DNA of 64,000 nucleotides from CAYUST01 sp964447535 (GTDB lineage Bacteria > Patescibacteriota > Gracilibacteria > Absconditabacterales > Absconditicoccaceae): assembly GCA_964447535.1 (NCBI GenBank), contig CAYUST010000001.1, forward strand, positions 62,001 to 126,000. The letters are read 5' to 3'. The translations under genes were made by a program, and so were the position numbers. The notes beneath the pieces were generated by a model. It was not told the DNA's origin. It searched no databases and worked only from the letters and a program-made list of their open reading frames with translations. Below are positions 44,724 through 55,417 of this stretch, piece by piece (the first letter of the stretch is position 1; every line of letters starts with the position of its first letter).

Positions 44724-46088
44724 ATGAAAAAACTTTTCTTTGCAGTCATCAATTGATTGGCAAGATTGTACCTCAATATACATAAACCCTATATTATAGG
44801 TATCACTGGTAGTGTATGAAAAACGTCTTGTAGAATGGTGATAGCGCAGACACTCACTACCTTGTTACCAGGTCTTCGTATTGCTACCTCTCAGAAAAAT
44901 TTCAATTCTATAGATGCGTGATTTGCCTTAGCAATTTTTGATGTCAATGAGTTTACACCTTCACTTGTTGGATCGTGTAAAGCATTAGCTCATGTGCTGG
45001 GGCGTTTCTTTCAAAGGAAAAGATATGATATTCTCGTCCTTGAGTATGGAATTGATCAGCCCGGAGACATGACAGGACTGATCGCTATAGCACGTCCAGA
45101 TATAGCGATATTTACTGCCTTGGATAAAGTCCATGCTATGAATTTTGCAAACAAAGATGATATCTTATTCGAGAAAACAAGGTTGCTCGTAGCTGCGCGT
45201 GATGTGGTGTTCTACCCAAGCGATGGAGAATATATTCTTCCCTTTCTCGCCCATATTGATGTTGAGAAACTCTCGTACAGCATGCAAGAAGATGTGTCAC
45301 ACGAGGCAGATATCGGTTACAAAGATTATTTGTTGACCTACATAAATGACAGTGTTCAAGCTGTTTTCTCGTTGATGCAAGGGAGGGAGAAAATCGGTAC
45401 AGCATGTATCCCTGTCTTGGGTAAAGAGCAGGCCGCATATACAAGTATAGCAGTTGCTATTCAACTTATTTTGGCTAGGAGATTTCAGCAGGCATGAGTG
45501 ACGAATATCAGCAATGAGGAGGATGTGTGAACATTGTTGCTCCCTCTCTCTTTGCAAGAAGGTAGAGCAACAGTATTGCATTGAATACATAATAGTATGA
45601 TAATTGATTCATCATACAATGCTGCACCAGAGAGTATGAAAATCATGATTGATACCAGTATTTTGTTGCGTGATCAAGTGTTTCCTGCGAGCGAACTCAT
45701 TTTGTGTTTGGGGGATATGAGGGAGCTATGAATCTATACTGAATCTGAACATAGAGCGCTCGCACAGTATGTTGCACACCGCACAGATAGATTATACTTG
45801 GTAGGTGAGTGTATGCAGCGTTATTTGCTTGACGAACTGAAGTTACTATGATTTTCTTCACATCGTGTGAGCTGGTTTGCAAATAGTCATCTTTTGTGAA
45901 ATGCACTACGTGAACACTTGATGCAAAGTCCAACACCAGCTGTAGTCTTGTGTAAATGAAGTCAAAACACTATCTTCCTTGAAGAGTCGGTCAAAGCAAT
46001 ACTCCATGATCCTCGTGACGCTAGCAGACTTTGTAGACAGTCTACACGACGGATGCAAAGGAAAGAAGCATATTTTACTACACAATAA
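44724..46088 (+). CDS. murF: MurF-like Mur ligase, 454 aa
   Basis: Likely ligates D-Ala-D-Ala to the UDP-MurNAc-tripeptide in peptidoglycan precursor synthesis. ATP-binding motif GITGSVGKTS (about 26-35), then NFNSIDAGFALAI and LEYGIDQPGDMTGL match the MurF signatures, and SYNAAPESMK and CLGDMRELGIYT are the conserved C-terminal motifs. The usual N-terminal MurF substrate domain is missing, so the protein resembles MurF/cyanophycin-type ligases trimmed at the front; the exact substrate is therefore less sure. The ATG of the next gene directly follows its TAA. murB lies at 59.3-60.3 kb. Confidence 0.82.
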
Positions 46089-46625
46089 ATGAACTTGATG
46101 CGCATATACTTACTCTTGTTAGTTTTCTTTTTGGTATCTTGATGTACATCTCTTCAACCTCGTACACAGGTTAGTGAAGAGCAAAAGCAAGTAGAGAAAA
46201 CACAGGTGAAAAATGAGCAGACGACAGAAGTTGCGCTACCTAACATTCAGAGTTCTTGATCACAGGTGTGTGTCAAGGATATTTGTTTCGTTGTAGAAAT
46301 TGCTGATGATGCTGCTGAAAGAGCACAAGGGTTGATGCGAAGAGCTAATATGGATATAGATAAGGGGATGCGATTTATTTTTGATGAACCAACTGCGCAT
46401 GCTGCATTCTGGATGAAGAATACCCTTATTCCGTTAGATATGATATGGGTAAATAATGACATGCAAATTATTGCTCTTGTACACAATGCAACGCCGTGTA
46501 AAGAAATGCCTTGTCCTTCCTATGATCCTTGATCATGATATGCTAGATACGTACTTGAAATCAATGCTTGATTAGCACAACAATATGGATTGAGTACATG
46601 AGATAGTGTGGTGTTTGAGGAGTAG
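46089..46625 (+). CDS. DUF192 lipoprotein, 178 aa
   Basis: The signal peptide ends in the lipobox LVSGC, where the Gly is UGA (46140-46142) and the Cys follows, so it should be lipidated and membrane-attached. After a Gln/Lys-rich spacer the DUF192 fold starts at QVCVKDICFVVEIA, with the family motifs AQGLMRRANMD, MRFIFDE, FWMKNTLIPLDMIW and VLEINAGLAQQYG. The DUF192 function is unknown. Starts immediately after the preceding stop (TAAATG), so probably translationally coupled. Confidence 0.88.
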
Positions 46626-46642
46626 TTTTATTTTTATTGTGT

Positions 46643-47194
46643 ATGATGATAACTGTAGGTGGGAAGCCTGGATCAGGCAAAAGTACCGTCACCAAGATAC
46701 TTGCAGAAATGCTTGCGTATGAGAGAATTGCTATCGGTGATATGAAAAGAAAATTAGCTGAAGAGATGTGATTGAGTATTAGTGAATTTAATAAGCTGGG
46801 TGAAGAACCAGGTAATGCAGAAAAATTTGATGTTGCCTACGAGAAATATCAGCAATCGCTTGCTCCAGATGGACCTATAATTTTGGAGTCGAGAATGAGC
46901 TATTATAATCAACCTCATGCATTCAAAGTGTTTTTGGATGTAGATGATCGAGAAGCAGCAAAGAGGATTTTCGTTGCACAGAGAACGACCGACCCAAACA
47001 CCAGTCTCGATGAAGTCCATACAATTACTACTACCAGAAACAAAGAAGATCAGATAAGACGGTCTGCGTTGTATGGATCAGACTTTATGGATCTCACTCA
47101 GTACGACTTGGTCATAGATACTACTCACTTGACACCTCAAGAAGTAGTCGATCGTATTGCTACTGGATATCAAGACTGGAAAAAGAAAGAATAA
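46643..47194 (+). CDS. cmk: cytidylate kinase-like P-loop kinase, 183 aa
   Basis: P-loop GGKPGSGKS (6-14), an IGDMKRKLAEEM lid-side helix, ILESRMS, and FLDVDDREAAKRI with RTT and TRNKEDQIRR. The pattern and 180-residue length match short (archaeal-type) CMP/dCMP kinases, which phosphorylate CMP with ATP. Specificity is inferred. One Gly, in EEMGLSI, is UGA. It follows the DUF192 gene by 17 nt. Confidence 0.75.
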
Positions 47195-47236
47195 ACGGTA
47201 CACTGCCACAGATATTTTATTATTTATAGATCACCT

Positions 47237-48646
47237 ATGAAAAAATGGATGTTACCAATAATCGTATTATGAATCCTGGCTATTGGTGTCTGGTTTTTGT
47301 GGGGAGATAAATCAACTTTGCATAGTCCATCTACCGGTTTTTTGGATGAGGTTCCTGGCGAGATTGATCAGGTAATGTATATCAAAGTTGACAACTCACT
47401 TATTGAGTTAATGGAAAAGATTGAAAGCCAGACAGGATATACTTGACAACCATTAGCAGCTCATCTCAAAGGAGTACAGTCTCTCCTTGTTGGACAGTTT
47501 TTGACACAAGGAGACCCAGTAAATATATTGTTTGTAAAAGCAGATGATGAGTTATCCATCAATGAACTTCAACAAGTAGGCGTGATAGCAGTTGAGGAAA
47601 CATATACCAGTCAAAAAATTTGATCTAACACCTGGGCATATGGTGATCCAATAGCATTAGAATATCTCGATACATACAAGGGTGATATGCTGAATGAACT
47701 CACAGGAGCACAACTTTGGAGTGAAGGCATGCAGTGAGGCACCTATAATGTTTGATTCCTTTCTCGTGGTAAAGGTGGGTGAGCAAATCCACTTGTCGCA
47801 CAATTTGGCAAGAAATTGGAGTATACTATGGCACTCTCTCATTTAGCATTGCAACAAAGTGAGGGCAATATCATTATGCAGTTTTCTCCATGAACTCTGC
47901 ATCCTTGAGCTAGTAACTATGAACCAAAACTTGCAACTCTCGTCAAAAGTGATCCATTAGTATATGTTGAATTTCAGGACATATTAGGAGTACTTTGACT
48001 ATCTGATGCGCAGGTTATTACTTTATTGCCAATCATTATGGCACAACTTCATCCTACATTTGTGAATCTGCTCGCTAAAGATGATTACTATGATATTGTT
48101 TCCGTACTGCATGATAATGTAGCGCTCTCGCTAGATGTAACTAGCGGTGGAGGTATTTGATTGTGAGCTGCAGTAATTTTCAATAGTCCCAAAGCAGGTA
48201 TATTAGCAGGTGTTTTGAAACCGGTACTTAGTGAACTCGTTGATAAATTCTTGTGAAGCTGAGCAATTGAGGAAAGAATCACTGATGAATGATTCACGTT
48301 GTCAGTTGCAATACCATGACTTGAGGCTGTACTGTGACAATCTCCTTTGGTAAGCTTTGAGAAACTCTCTTGAGATTCATCATGATCGATACTGAGTATC
48401 CTTATTGATCCTACGATGATTCTTGGTAAGTGAGTTCAATGACTGGTACATGTACCTGAGAGTATTGCAAGCTTCTCAATTGATACCAAAGCAATGGAAC
48501 GTTTACAGAAATCTGCTCCAGAAGCCTCACTTGATGGGCTTGCAGCAGGGCAATATCTGACACAAGGAGTGATCAAGTGACATATTATATTGGATGAAGC
48601 AACACAACAAGTACGCCTCATTTACAAAGTTGTGGACGGAGAATAA
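47237..48646 (+). CDS. membrane-anchored protein of unknown function, 469 aa
   Basis: Not recognised. An N-terminal hydrophobic segment (MLPIIVLGILAIGVWFLW) suggests a signal anchor. The rest is an extracytoplasmic alpha/beta protein with many short Leu/Val strands. About 20 of its Gly codons are UGA, far more than in the enzymes around it, so codon choice here is little constrained. The length and tandem-like halves recall bacterial DUF3352-type proteins, which is a weak impression. It lies between cmk and the DUF167 gene on the same strand. Confidence 0.7.
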
Positions 48647-48685
48647 AATTCTCTGTGTAGATATTCATTATTTATATTATAGACT

Positions 48686-48958
48686 ATGCAGTATCTTTCT
48701 CTCTTGGTGAAACCACATGCAAAAACAACTGCATGGACATGAGCATATACAGATCTCATGTGAAGCAAAGTATATACCTGTTCACTCAAAGCTGTAGCTC
48801 AAGACGGCGAGGCAAATGCAGAGCTTATAGCATTACTTAGTGAGACGTTGGATTTGCCTAAATCATGGATACGTATAGTACAGGGTCAAAGATGACGTCA
48901 CAAAATAGTAGCAATTAATTCTACGAACAACTTGGATTTTAGTTTATTGTGTGTGTAA
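48686..48958 (+). CDS. DUF167 (YggU) protein, 90 aa
   Basis: A small protein with the DUF167 pattern: LVKPHAKTTAW, LKAVAQDGEANAELIALLSETL and WIRIVQGQRGRHKIVAI. The function is unknown in the family. Three glycines are UGA, including GR in the QRGRHK motif. Followed after 1 nt by the moxR start, so probably co-transcribed. Confidence 0.87.
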
Positions 48959-48959
48959 T

Positions 48960-50066
48960 ATGCGATTTGTTTGGTGAATAGTAATTTTGGTCGTGATTGG
49001 TGTTATATTTTATGTTCTCTATCAAAAGGACATACATGAAAAGCGCAAGGTAACCACTTTGATGAACGCTACTATGGATGTGTTATCCAAAGAAGTAAGA
49101 CATACATGGCAACATGCACTTGCACACCTCTCTATCAAACAGGAGTGATTTCATCGTTTGCAAACACATCTCAAAGAAGAAATTGTTGGAATGGATGCAT
49201 ATCTGCATGGATTATTTGTTGCCTTGTTGGTGAATTGACACGCGTTGGTGGAGGGAGTCCCAGGTCTTGCAAAGACCAAAACTATCACCCTACTTTCTCG
49301 TTATCTAGATTTTAGTTTTCAAAGAATTCAATTCACGCCGGATATGTTGCCGAGTGATATTATCTGAGCAGAAATATTTGATCCCAAGAGTCAGCAATTC
49401 ACTGTACTCAAATGACCTATCTTCGCACATTGTGTGTTAGCTGATGAAATAAATAGAACTACCCCCAAGGTACAGTCAGCTTTGCTCGAGGCTATGCAAG
49501 AAGGGCAAGTTACTATCTCTGGAAAGACTTTTCCTTTGCCCAAACCTTTCTTTGTGCTCGCCACCCAAAATCCTTTGGAACATGAAGGGACCTATCCTTT
49601 GCCAGAAGCACAAGTGGATAGATTTTTGTTGCATATCGTAGTGGAGTATCCGAGCTATGAACAAGAGCAAGATATCGTTAAGAAGCAACAAAAAAATAAA
49701 GTACATACGCATACTTCTGCTGTCTTTTCACTTACAGAGCTTACCGAATTTCAACAAAAAGTGCAAAAAATACATATCAGTGATGCATTACTAGCATATG
49801 CAGTGCGTCTCGTTCAGGCGACAAGAACTGCGCAATCTCCTTTTAGCATCTGAGCTTCTCCGAGAGCTTCTTTGGCCTTGGTACAATCTGCTAAAGCAGT
49901 TGCATGGTTGAGAGGTAGTACAGAAGTATCACTTGAGGATCTTCAAATGATGGCTGTGCCGGTGTTGCGTCATAGAGTAGCCTTAGCATACGATCGCAAG
50001 AGACAATGAATTTCTTTGGATGATCAGTTAGTTGAGCTACTCGTGCATGTGCCTATTATCACATAG
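48960..50066 (+). CDS. moxR: MoxR family AAA+ ATPase with N-terminal membrane anchor, 368 aa
   Basis: MoxR chaperone-like ATPase. A single membrane helix (WGIVILVVIGVIFYVLY) precedes the AAA+ core: Walker A GVPGLAKT (the MoxR variant), QFTPDMLPSDIIGAEIF, VLADEINRTTPKVQSALLEAM, FVLATQNPLEHEGTYPLPEAQVDRFL and a C-terminal SPRASLALVQSAKA lid. MoxR proteins act with VWA partners; none is adjacent, though one VWA gene lies at 9.3-11.5 kb. A membrane anchor is unusual for the family. The Gly in IIGAEIF is UGA. Confidence 0.92.
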
Positions 50067-50093
50067 ATACTTTTCCTTACTTTGTCTTTTCTC

Positions 50094-51947
50094 ATGGATC
50101 TCGACGCATATATACAACGCATCATTGAACTGCACCCTGAGTTTACCGCTGATGAAATTTTGGAAATCTGTCAGGATCGTCTTGCACAAATGGGCTCCAA
50201 AACCAAGGAATCCAATAAACTTCCCATATTGCTAAAGTATCTCAGCACTACGTTTGGTGTTGATTTTGATGAAATTGACATAAAAAAGACAACATCTCGT
50301 TTCAAATCTATCCCCAAGCGACTTTTGCAAGGGTCTAGTGAGAGAGGCTGACTTCCTATGGTCCAAATAAAGAACCTTTCCAAACAGCTGTGATCAACTA
50401 TCCTTTTCGAGGATGCATCCTTACAAATTCTAACAGGGAGTAAGGTAGCAGTAATTGGTAGAAATGGAGCAGGGAAATCAACTTTGTTAAAACTTATCCT
50501 CTGACGTGAGGAGGCAGATGCTGGAGAGATCATGTTACCCAAGTGAATCAAGATCGGTTTTCTCTCACAAGATATGTTTCGAGAAAATAAAGAGCGTACC
50601 GTAGCTGAAGAAATGCTTACTACCTTACCTGAGGTCACCGCTCATATGCAAGAGCGACTTGCACTGCAACAACGTATTGCGCAGAATGATCCCGAGAGCT
50701 TACTCTTGCTCGAACGTCAGTCAGAACTGAGCGACCGATTGATACAGCATGATGGCTTTGTCTTGTATGATTTACAGACGACTATTTTGCAAGCATTTGG
50801 GTTCAGTGATGCACAATTACAATTTCCTCTCCGGCAACTGAGTGGAGGAGAGCAAACCAAAGTGCAGATAGCAAAATTTTTATTACAACAGGTGGATCTG
50901 TTGATTTTAGATGAACCAACTAACCATCTCGATATCGAAGGTATTACCTTCCTCGAGCAGTTTTGTAGTGCTTGGGGAAAGACCTTACTGTGTATTTCTC
51001 ATGACAAAAGATTTCTCAATACTGTTTTCGATCAAGTGGTGGAAATTGCAGATCATCAGCTCAATCGATACAAAGGAAACTATGACAGCTATCTTGATCA
51101 GAAAATTGCAAAATACGAACAACAACTCAAGGAGTTTAAAAATCAACAAAAATATATGGAGCAACAAGAAGAGTTTATCAACAGGTTTAGATACAAAGCC
51201 AGCAAGGCTGCGCAAGTGCAAAGTAGAATTAAAATGCTCGATAAAGTAGAACAGCTCGACGCTCCAGAAGATATGCATACAGCCAAGGGTATTCATCTCA
51301 AGCGCAGTGAAAGAAGGCTTCCTGCTACTATTTTGACGATACATGAAGGAGTAGTTTGATACGAGAACCCCTTGGTGCACTTACCCAAAAAATTGGAAGT
51401 GACTAAAGATATGCAAATTGGTATCATGGGCAAAAATGGTGTGTGAAAAACGACACTTATCAATTCGCTCCTTGGAGAGAACACGCTTTTGCAATGATCA
51501 TGTAAGATCTATCCAACGTTGACGATTGGCTCGTATGGCCAGATTGTAGAAGCCATGGACGGCACCAAAACGGTCCTTGATGAACTGCTCGGACCCGGAG
51601 CAAGTATGAAGGAAATATTAGGTATTTTGGGAGCACTCTCTGTTGCTGCTGAAAAAGTCCATCAAAAAATAGGTAGTCTTTCGGGTGGTGAAAAAGCAAA
51701 AGTAGCACTTACCAAAATGCTCCTCACCAAACCAGATGTCATCATCATGGATGAACCAACGAATCACTTAGATATTTTATCCAAGGAGAGTATTATTATG
51801 ATGTTGCAACAATTCACGGGCGTGAGTCTGATTATTTCTCATGATAGAGACTTCCTCAGCCAAGTAGCTAATCATCTGTGGTTGATTGAAGACCAACAAC
51901 TCACGGTCTACCACGATGTAGAGAAGGGGTTTGAGGCGATTGGATAA
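50094..51947 (+). CDS. ABC-F family ATPase, 617 aa
   Basis: A cytoplasmic twin-ABC protein of the ribosome-associated ABC-F class. Cassette 1: GRNGAGKST, LSGGEQTK, LLILDEPTNHLD. Linker with the basic coiled coil (EQQLKEFKNQQKYMEQQEE). Cassette 2: GKNGVGKTT (UGA Gly in the P-loop), LSGGEKAK, IIMDEPTNHLD. It has no membrane domains. An extra 85-residue helical N-terminus (MDLDAYIQRIIELHPEF on) precedes the first cassette and is not typical. Members act in translation (EttA, Uup) or antibiotic resistance; which applies is unknown. Starts 28 nt after moxR. Confidence 0.9.
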
Positions 51948-51982
51948 CAAAAATAGCAGTGCTCAATAGTGATTTTCTTATA

Positions 51983-52010
51983 TTGACAATTTATTTGCAT
52001 TATATATAAA
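51983..52010 (+). promoter_or_regulatory. promoter of the small membrane protein and CoaB-like gene
   Basis: TTGACA (51983-51988), 16 nt, TATAAA (52005-52010), about 67 nt before the ATG at 52077. A small hairpin, TCAGG-GAAAA-TCCTGA, lies in the leader at 52018-52033. It has the same box arrangement as the promoter of the IDH-type gene. Confidence 0.55.
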
Positions 52011-52076
52011 CGCATCATCAGGGAAAATCCTGAATGTGTTCATTACCAGTAATAAAAAAATCTAAACAATAAACGT

Positions 52077-52328
52077 ATGAAAAAAAAACTTTCCGACAGG
52101 GACTTGAAAAAACAGATAGAGAAGTCTGACCAAAACTTTTATAAAGGAGCAGCAATTTTATTGTTGTTTATCTTTGTATGCAATGTATTATTCTTAGTCT
52201 TTACCGCACCAAAGTTGGTGGAAGCACATCCAGAGCTACTCTTTGTCAATCTCCTGTTGCTCCCTTTTGCTGATGAAGTGTGGGAGTTTAGTAAACTATT
52301 TGATCACACTTCGCAAGAAAACAATTAA
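52077..52328 (+). CDS. small two-helix membrane protein, 83 aa
   Basis: Basic N-terminus (MKKKLSDRDLKKQIEK), then two hydrophobic segments (AAILLLFIFVCNVLFLVF and LLFVNLLLLPFADEVW) and a polar tail. Not a recognised family. It has no UGA codon, but only one Gly. The CoaB-like gene starts 9 nt downstream, so the two probably form an operon and may have been acquired together. Confidence 0.65.
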   Translation: MKKKLSDRDLKKQIEKSDQNFYKGAAILLLFIFVCNVLFLVFTAPKLVEAHPELLFVNLLLLPFADEVWEFSKLFDHTSQENN

Positions 52329-52337
52329 ATCAAAATT

Positions 52338-53600
52338 ATGAATACGTACAAAAAAATTGTGCACATCCTCGGGGGTGGCACGTTCAGTCATGTGAGAAAT
52401 CACTTGTCGTTGGCAATGCCAGCTTTTGGTGAAACTGCCAGAGCGCTGGAGTTGCATTGTAAGGAGCGATTCAAGGATATGGATGTTTGGTTACAGTTGA
52501 CCAAAATGGCAGACCATAAGTCATTTTTAGTGACCAACCATAATGTAGCCGAGTATGTAGCTCAGATCAAAGAGGACTTCCGGACAAAAGTCATTTTCTT
52601 CAATGTAGGTATGTGTGATTATACTGGCAAAATTGATGGAGTACTCTCGCACAGGTTTGCATCACGTCTCAAAACAAGTGAGGGTAAGAAGATGATGGAA
52701 CTCACACCGACCGAAAAGGTGCTCAAAACTATTCGTGATGGACGCAAGGATATCTTCCTAGTTGCCTTCAAAACAACTTGTGGAGCTACACTCCAAGAGC
52801 AGTATTTGGCAGGACTCAACTTGCTGAAGAATAACTCTTGCAATCTTGTCTTGGCGAATGATGTAAGAACACGTTATAACATGATCATAACTCCTGAAGA
52901 GGCCAAATATCATGTTACCAAAGACAGATATGAGGCATTACACCAGTTGGTTGATATGACCTATCATCGCTGTCAGTTATCGTTTACGCATTCAACTGTG
53001 GTTGCTGGTACGCCGGTGCCATGGGATTCGGAGTTAGTCTATCCTTCACTGCGAACGATAGTCAACTATTGTATCAACAATGGAGCATACAAACCCTTCA
53101 ATGGGGCGACAGTAGGGCATTTTGCCTGTAAGATTGGAGAGAAGGAATTTCTCACCTCCATTCGCAAAAGTAACTTCAATGACCTCCCCAAAAACGGTTT
53201 GGTCAGAGTTGTTACCGATAAGGATGATACCGTCATCGCCTATGGAGCAAAGCCATCAGTTGGTGGTCAGTCTCAGAGAATTATCTTTTCTCAACATAAT
53301 GATTACGACTGCATCGTACACTTCCACTGTCCGCTCAAAGAGGGATCACTGATCCCTGCGGTCTCTCAGAGGGAGTATGAATGTGGGAGTCATCAATGTG
53401 GCCAGAACACCTCCAATGGACTGCAACGGTTTGGCAACTTATCAGCAGTCATGCTCGATAACCATGGGCCGAACATTGTGTTTCACCACAGCATTGATCC
53501 TCAAGAAGTAGTAGACTTCATCAATGCAAACTTCGATCTTGCCGACAAAACAGGAGGACCGGTGAGTTTGGTAAAACAGACTGAAGAATTGACCTCATAA
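52338..53600 (+). CDS. CoaB-like / class II aldolase-like fusion protein, 420 aa
   Basis: The N-terminal part (about 1-190) resembles the phosphopantothenoyl-cysteine ligase (CoaB) flavoprotein fold: KIVHILGGGTFSHVR, FFNVGMCDYTGKIDG, LTPTEKVLKTIRDG, LVAFKTTCG and NLVLANDV. The C-terminal part (about 205-400) resembles class II aldolase/adducin folds with SFTHSTVVAG, DCIVHFHCPLKEG (an HxH metal-type motif) and a late HH pair. The fusion suggests one enzyme acting on a sugar- or pantothenate-like substrate, but the reaction is unknown. All 28 glycines use GGN and none is UGA, so recent transfer from a standard-code donor is likely. It has its own promoter upstream (via the small gene) and a terminator. 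Confidence 0.7.
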   Translation: MNTYKKIVHILGGGTFSHVRNHLSLAMPAFGETARALELHCKERFKDMDVWLQLTKMADHKSFLVTNHNVAEYVAQIKEDFRTKVIFFNVGMCDYTGKIDGVLSHRFASRLKTSEGKKMMELTPTEKVLKTIRDGRKDIFLVAFKTTCGATLQEQYLAGLNLLKNNSCNLVLANDVRTRYNMIITPEEAKYHVTKDRYEALHQLVDMTYHRCQLSFTHSTVVAGTPVPWDSELVYPSLRTIVNYCINNGAYKPFNGATVGHFACKIGEKEFLTSIRKSNFNDLPKNGLVRVVTDKDDTVIAYGAKPSVGGQSQRIIFSQHNDYDCIVHFHCPLKEGSLIPAVSQREYECGSHQCGQNTSNGLQRFGNLSAVMLDNHGPNIVFHHSIDPQEVVDFINANFDLADKTGGPVSLVKQTEELTS

Positions 53601-53625
53601 ACAACTGAGGTTTGCAAAAAACTGT

Positions 53626-53656
53626 GGCTCTCCTGTATATCAGGAGGGCTTTTTTT
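53626..53656 (+). terminator. intrinsic terminator after the CoaB-like gene
   Basis: GGCTCTCCTG-TATAT-CAGGAGGGCT (one G-U pair) followed by a run of seven T. Confidence 0.92.
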
Positions 53657-53676
53657 ATGCATACGTTTGAGAAATA

Positions 53677-54180
53677 CTACTCTTCGCTATAAGTCGTTTT
53701 AGCTCTCATTTTTTTCTTGTCTTTGTGTTGTATCTTGTTCGCTTTGGCTTTGTGCTTAGCAATGCTGATAGTTTTTTTGAGCTTGCGTTGTTTGGCTTGT
53801 TCGTCATCGGAAAGTGTAGTATCAATTTTCTTGGGGATGCCGACTTTTCTTTCTTTTTCTGGCGTGAGTGCAGTGACGAGGAGATCAATGAATTTCTCTT
53901 CGCAGGCTTGTTTGTTTTTGGGAAAGTCTCTACTGCGTTCGTGATCGATGCGGAGTTCGCCCTCTTTGTTTATTTTGTTGTCTAATGCATTGAAAAGCTG
54001 TGCTTTTTGTTCATCGTTCAAAAAGGAACAACGAGCTATATCGTAGCTGAGTTGTGCTTTGGAGCTCACTTTGTTGACGTTCTGACCGCCTTTTCACCCG
54101 CTTCTCGCCTGTTTCCAGTTGATAGCGGAAGAGGAGGAGAGAATCTCCTGAGCGAGCTGGGTGAGATGGTTGTTTTCCAT
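53677..54180 (-). CDS. arfB: ArfB-type peptidyl-tRNA hydrolase (ribosome rescue), 167 aa
   Basis: Frees stalled ribosomes by hydrolysing peptidyl-tRNA without needing a stop codon. The catalytic loop is in ARSGGKGGQNVNKVSSKAQL (about 26-45) with GGQ intact; the second Gly of SGGKGG is UGA. The long Lys/Arg-rich tail (KLKKTISIAKHKAKANKIQHKDKKK) is the part that enters the mRNA channel in ArfB. No codon-recognition domain is present, so it is not RF1 or RF2. Lies 27 nt after the HEFGH gene on the same strand. Ribosome rescue independent of UGA makes sense where UGA is sense. Confidence 0.9.
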
Positions 54181-54207
54181 GATGGACTGAAGTAACCTAC
54201 TAAAACA

Positions 54208-55332
54208 TTATTCTCAACTTACGATTTTGGAAGGACGAATGGAGGCAGCGTTATCGACCGGGATACCCACTCTCGGTACTCAGTCACTCATTCTGCCACT
54301 TGGTTTACCGTCTTTGACGTAGTAGGGTCTTGCGAGATGATCACTAAATCATTGCTGTTTCTTTTGATAGGCCATCAATTGTTCCCGATAGGTGGCCGTA
54401 GACTGCTTGTAGGCTATATCGAGCATCGCAAGTCAGGTATGTCCGGCTTTGGTAAGTACGCTTTTGAGTTCTTGTGCATCGTGGATACCATTGTGATCTA
54501 CATCTATGAATATGCCTTTCTCTTGTGCCTGGTTGAGATATGTTTGCACTAATTTTGGGTCATCGTAGAGATGTCAAAACTCATGAAACAATATCTCAGA
54601 AGGGGAGGTGGCGATGGATGTTTGGCCTTTCGTATTCCAGTCTTCACTTATATGATAGTAAGCATAATCAAATGGCCAACTGATGCTATCTCATTTGTTT
54701 TCTCACTTTTCAGCTTCACCTTCAGCTTCGTATAGGTGCGCTTCTTCGAGATGTCATGACGCAATCTCATCATGGTGATGTTCCTCTGCATTGAGTGATT
54801 TCCCTCACTCCATAATACCAGATCCCATCTGAATGTAGACTCATTTTTTGCCGGTGAAATCTTCTTTGATACGATTGAGCAGAAATGCTCATCCATCGGT
54901 GCGAGCAATATCATTGAGTGCTTGGATGACAAATTGCTGAGCCTTCTTTTCTAGTGCAGGATTTGCGTGAATATCTGCATGGTGCATATAAAAGACCAGT
55001 GATTCCCATTTCGCTATGATCTGCTGTTCTCCTCCTTGTTCAAAGAAAGATTTGCCTTTGAGTGTATTGAGTAGTCCTTGTTCAATAGAGGGTCAGGGAA
55101 GTTTTTGTGCTTGACCTGCGAGGCGAGCTGCATCACCCAAAAGTATGGTGCTACCCAGCACCTCTTTATTTTCTTTTGGTGGAATTATGTCAGCAGTAAT
55201 TTCTTTTGCTAACGCTGCTAAATCATCTTTGAGAGATTTCTCGAAGAGTTCTGCAAATGAGTTTTCTGGTGTTGTGGGTGCTGACTCCATATGATTCGCT
55301 GAGGGATGAAAAGAAAGTATTGGTATACGCAT
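54208..55332 (-). CDS. HEFGH zinc-metallopeptidase-like protein, 374 aa
   Basis: Cytoplasmic or unconventional export: no signal peptide is evident. The zinc motif FHEFGHLYDD has its Gly encoded by UGA (54574-54576). An EF-hand-like DVDHNGIHDAQEL follows, and the N-terminal half is helical with a His/Glu-rich stretch (EEHHHDEIASGHLEEAHLYEAEGEAE). Not a family I can name. The motif style resembles the HEIGH protein at 9.3-11.5 kb. Stops at TAA 54210-54208 and starts at ATG 55332. Likely co-transcribed with arfB. Confidence 0.7.
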
Positions 55333-55417
55333 GAAATAAGCATTTTCGGTGGCAGTATTGCTCTAAATCAGTATATTGACCTCCATTGAGTTTGTCAAAT
55401 TTAGATTGTTGTTTGTC

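Noticed and set aside
54648..54932. A minus-strand ORF within the HEFGH gene
   Set aside because: It is in another frame; the HEFGH frame is continuous from 55332 to 54208 with UGA as Gly.
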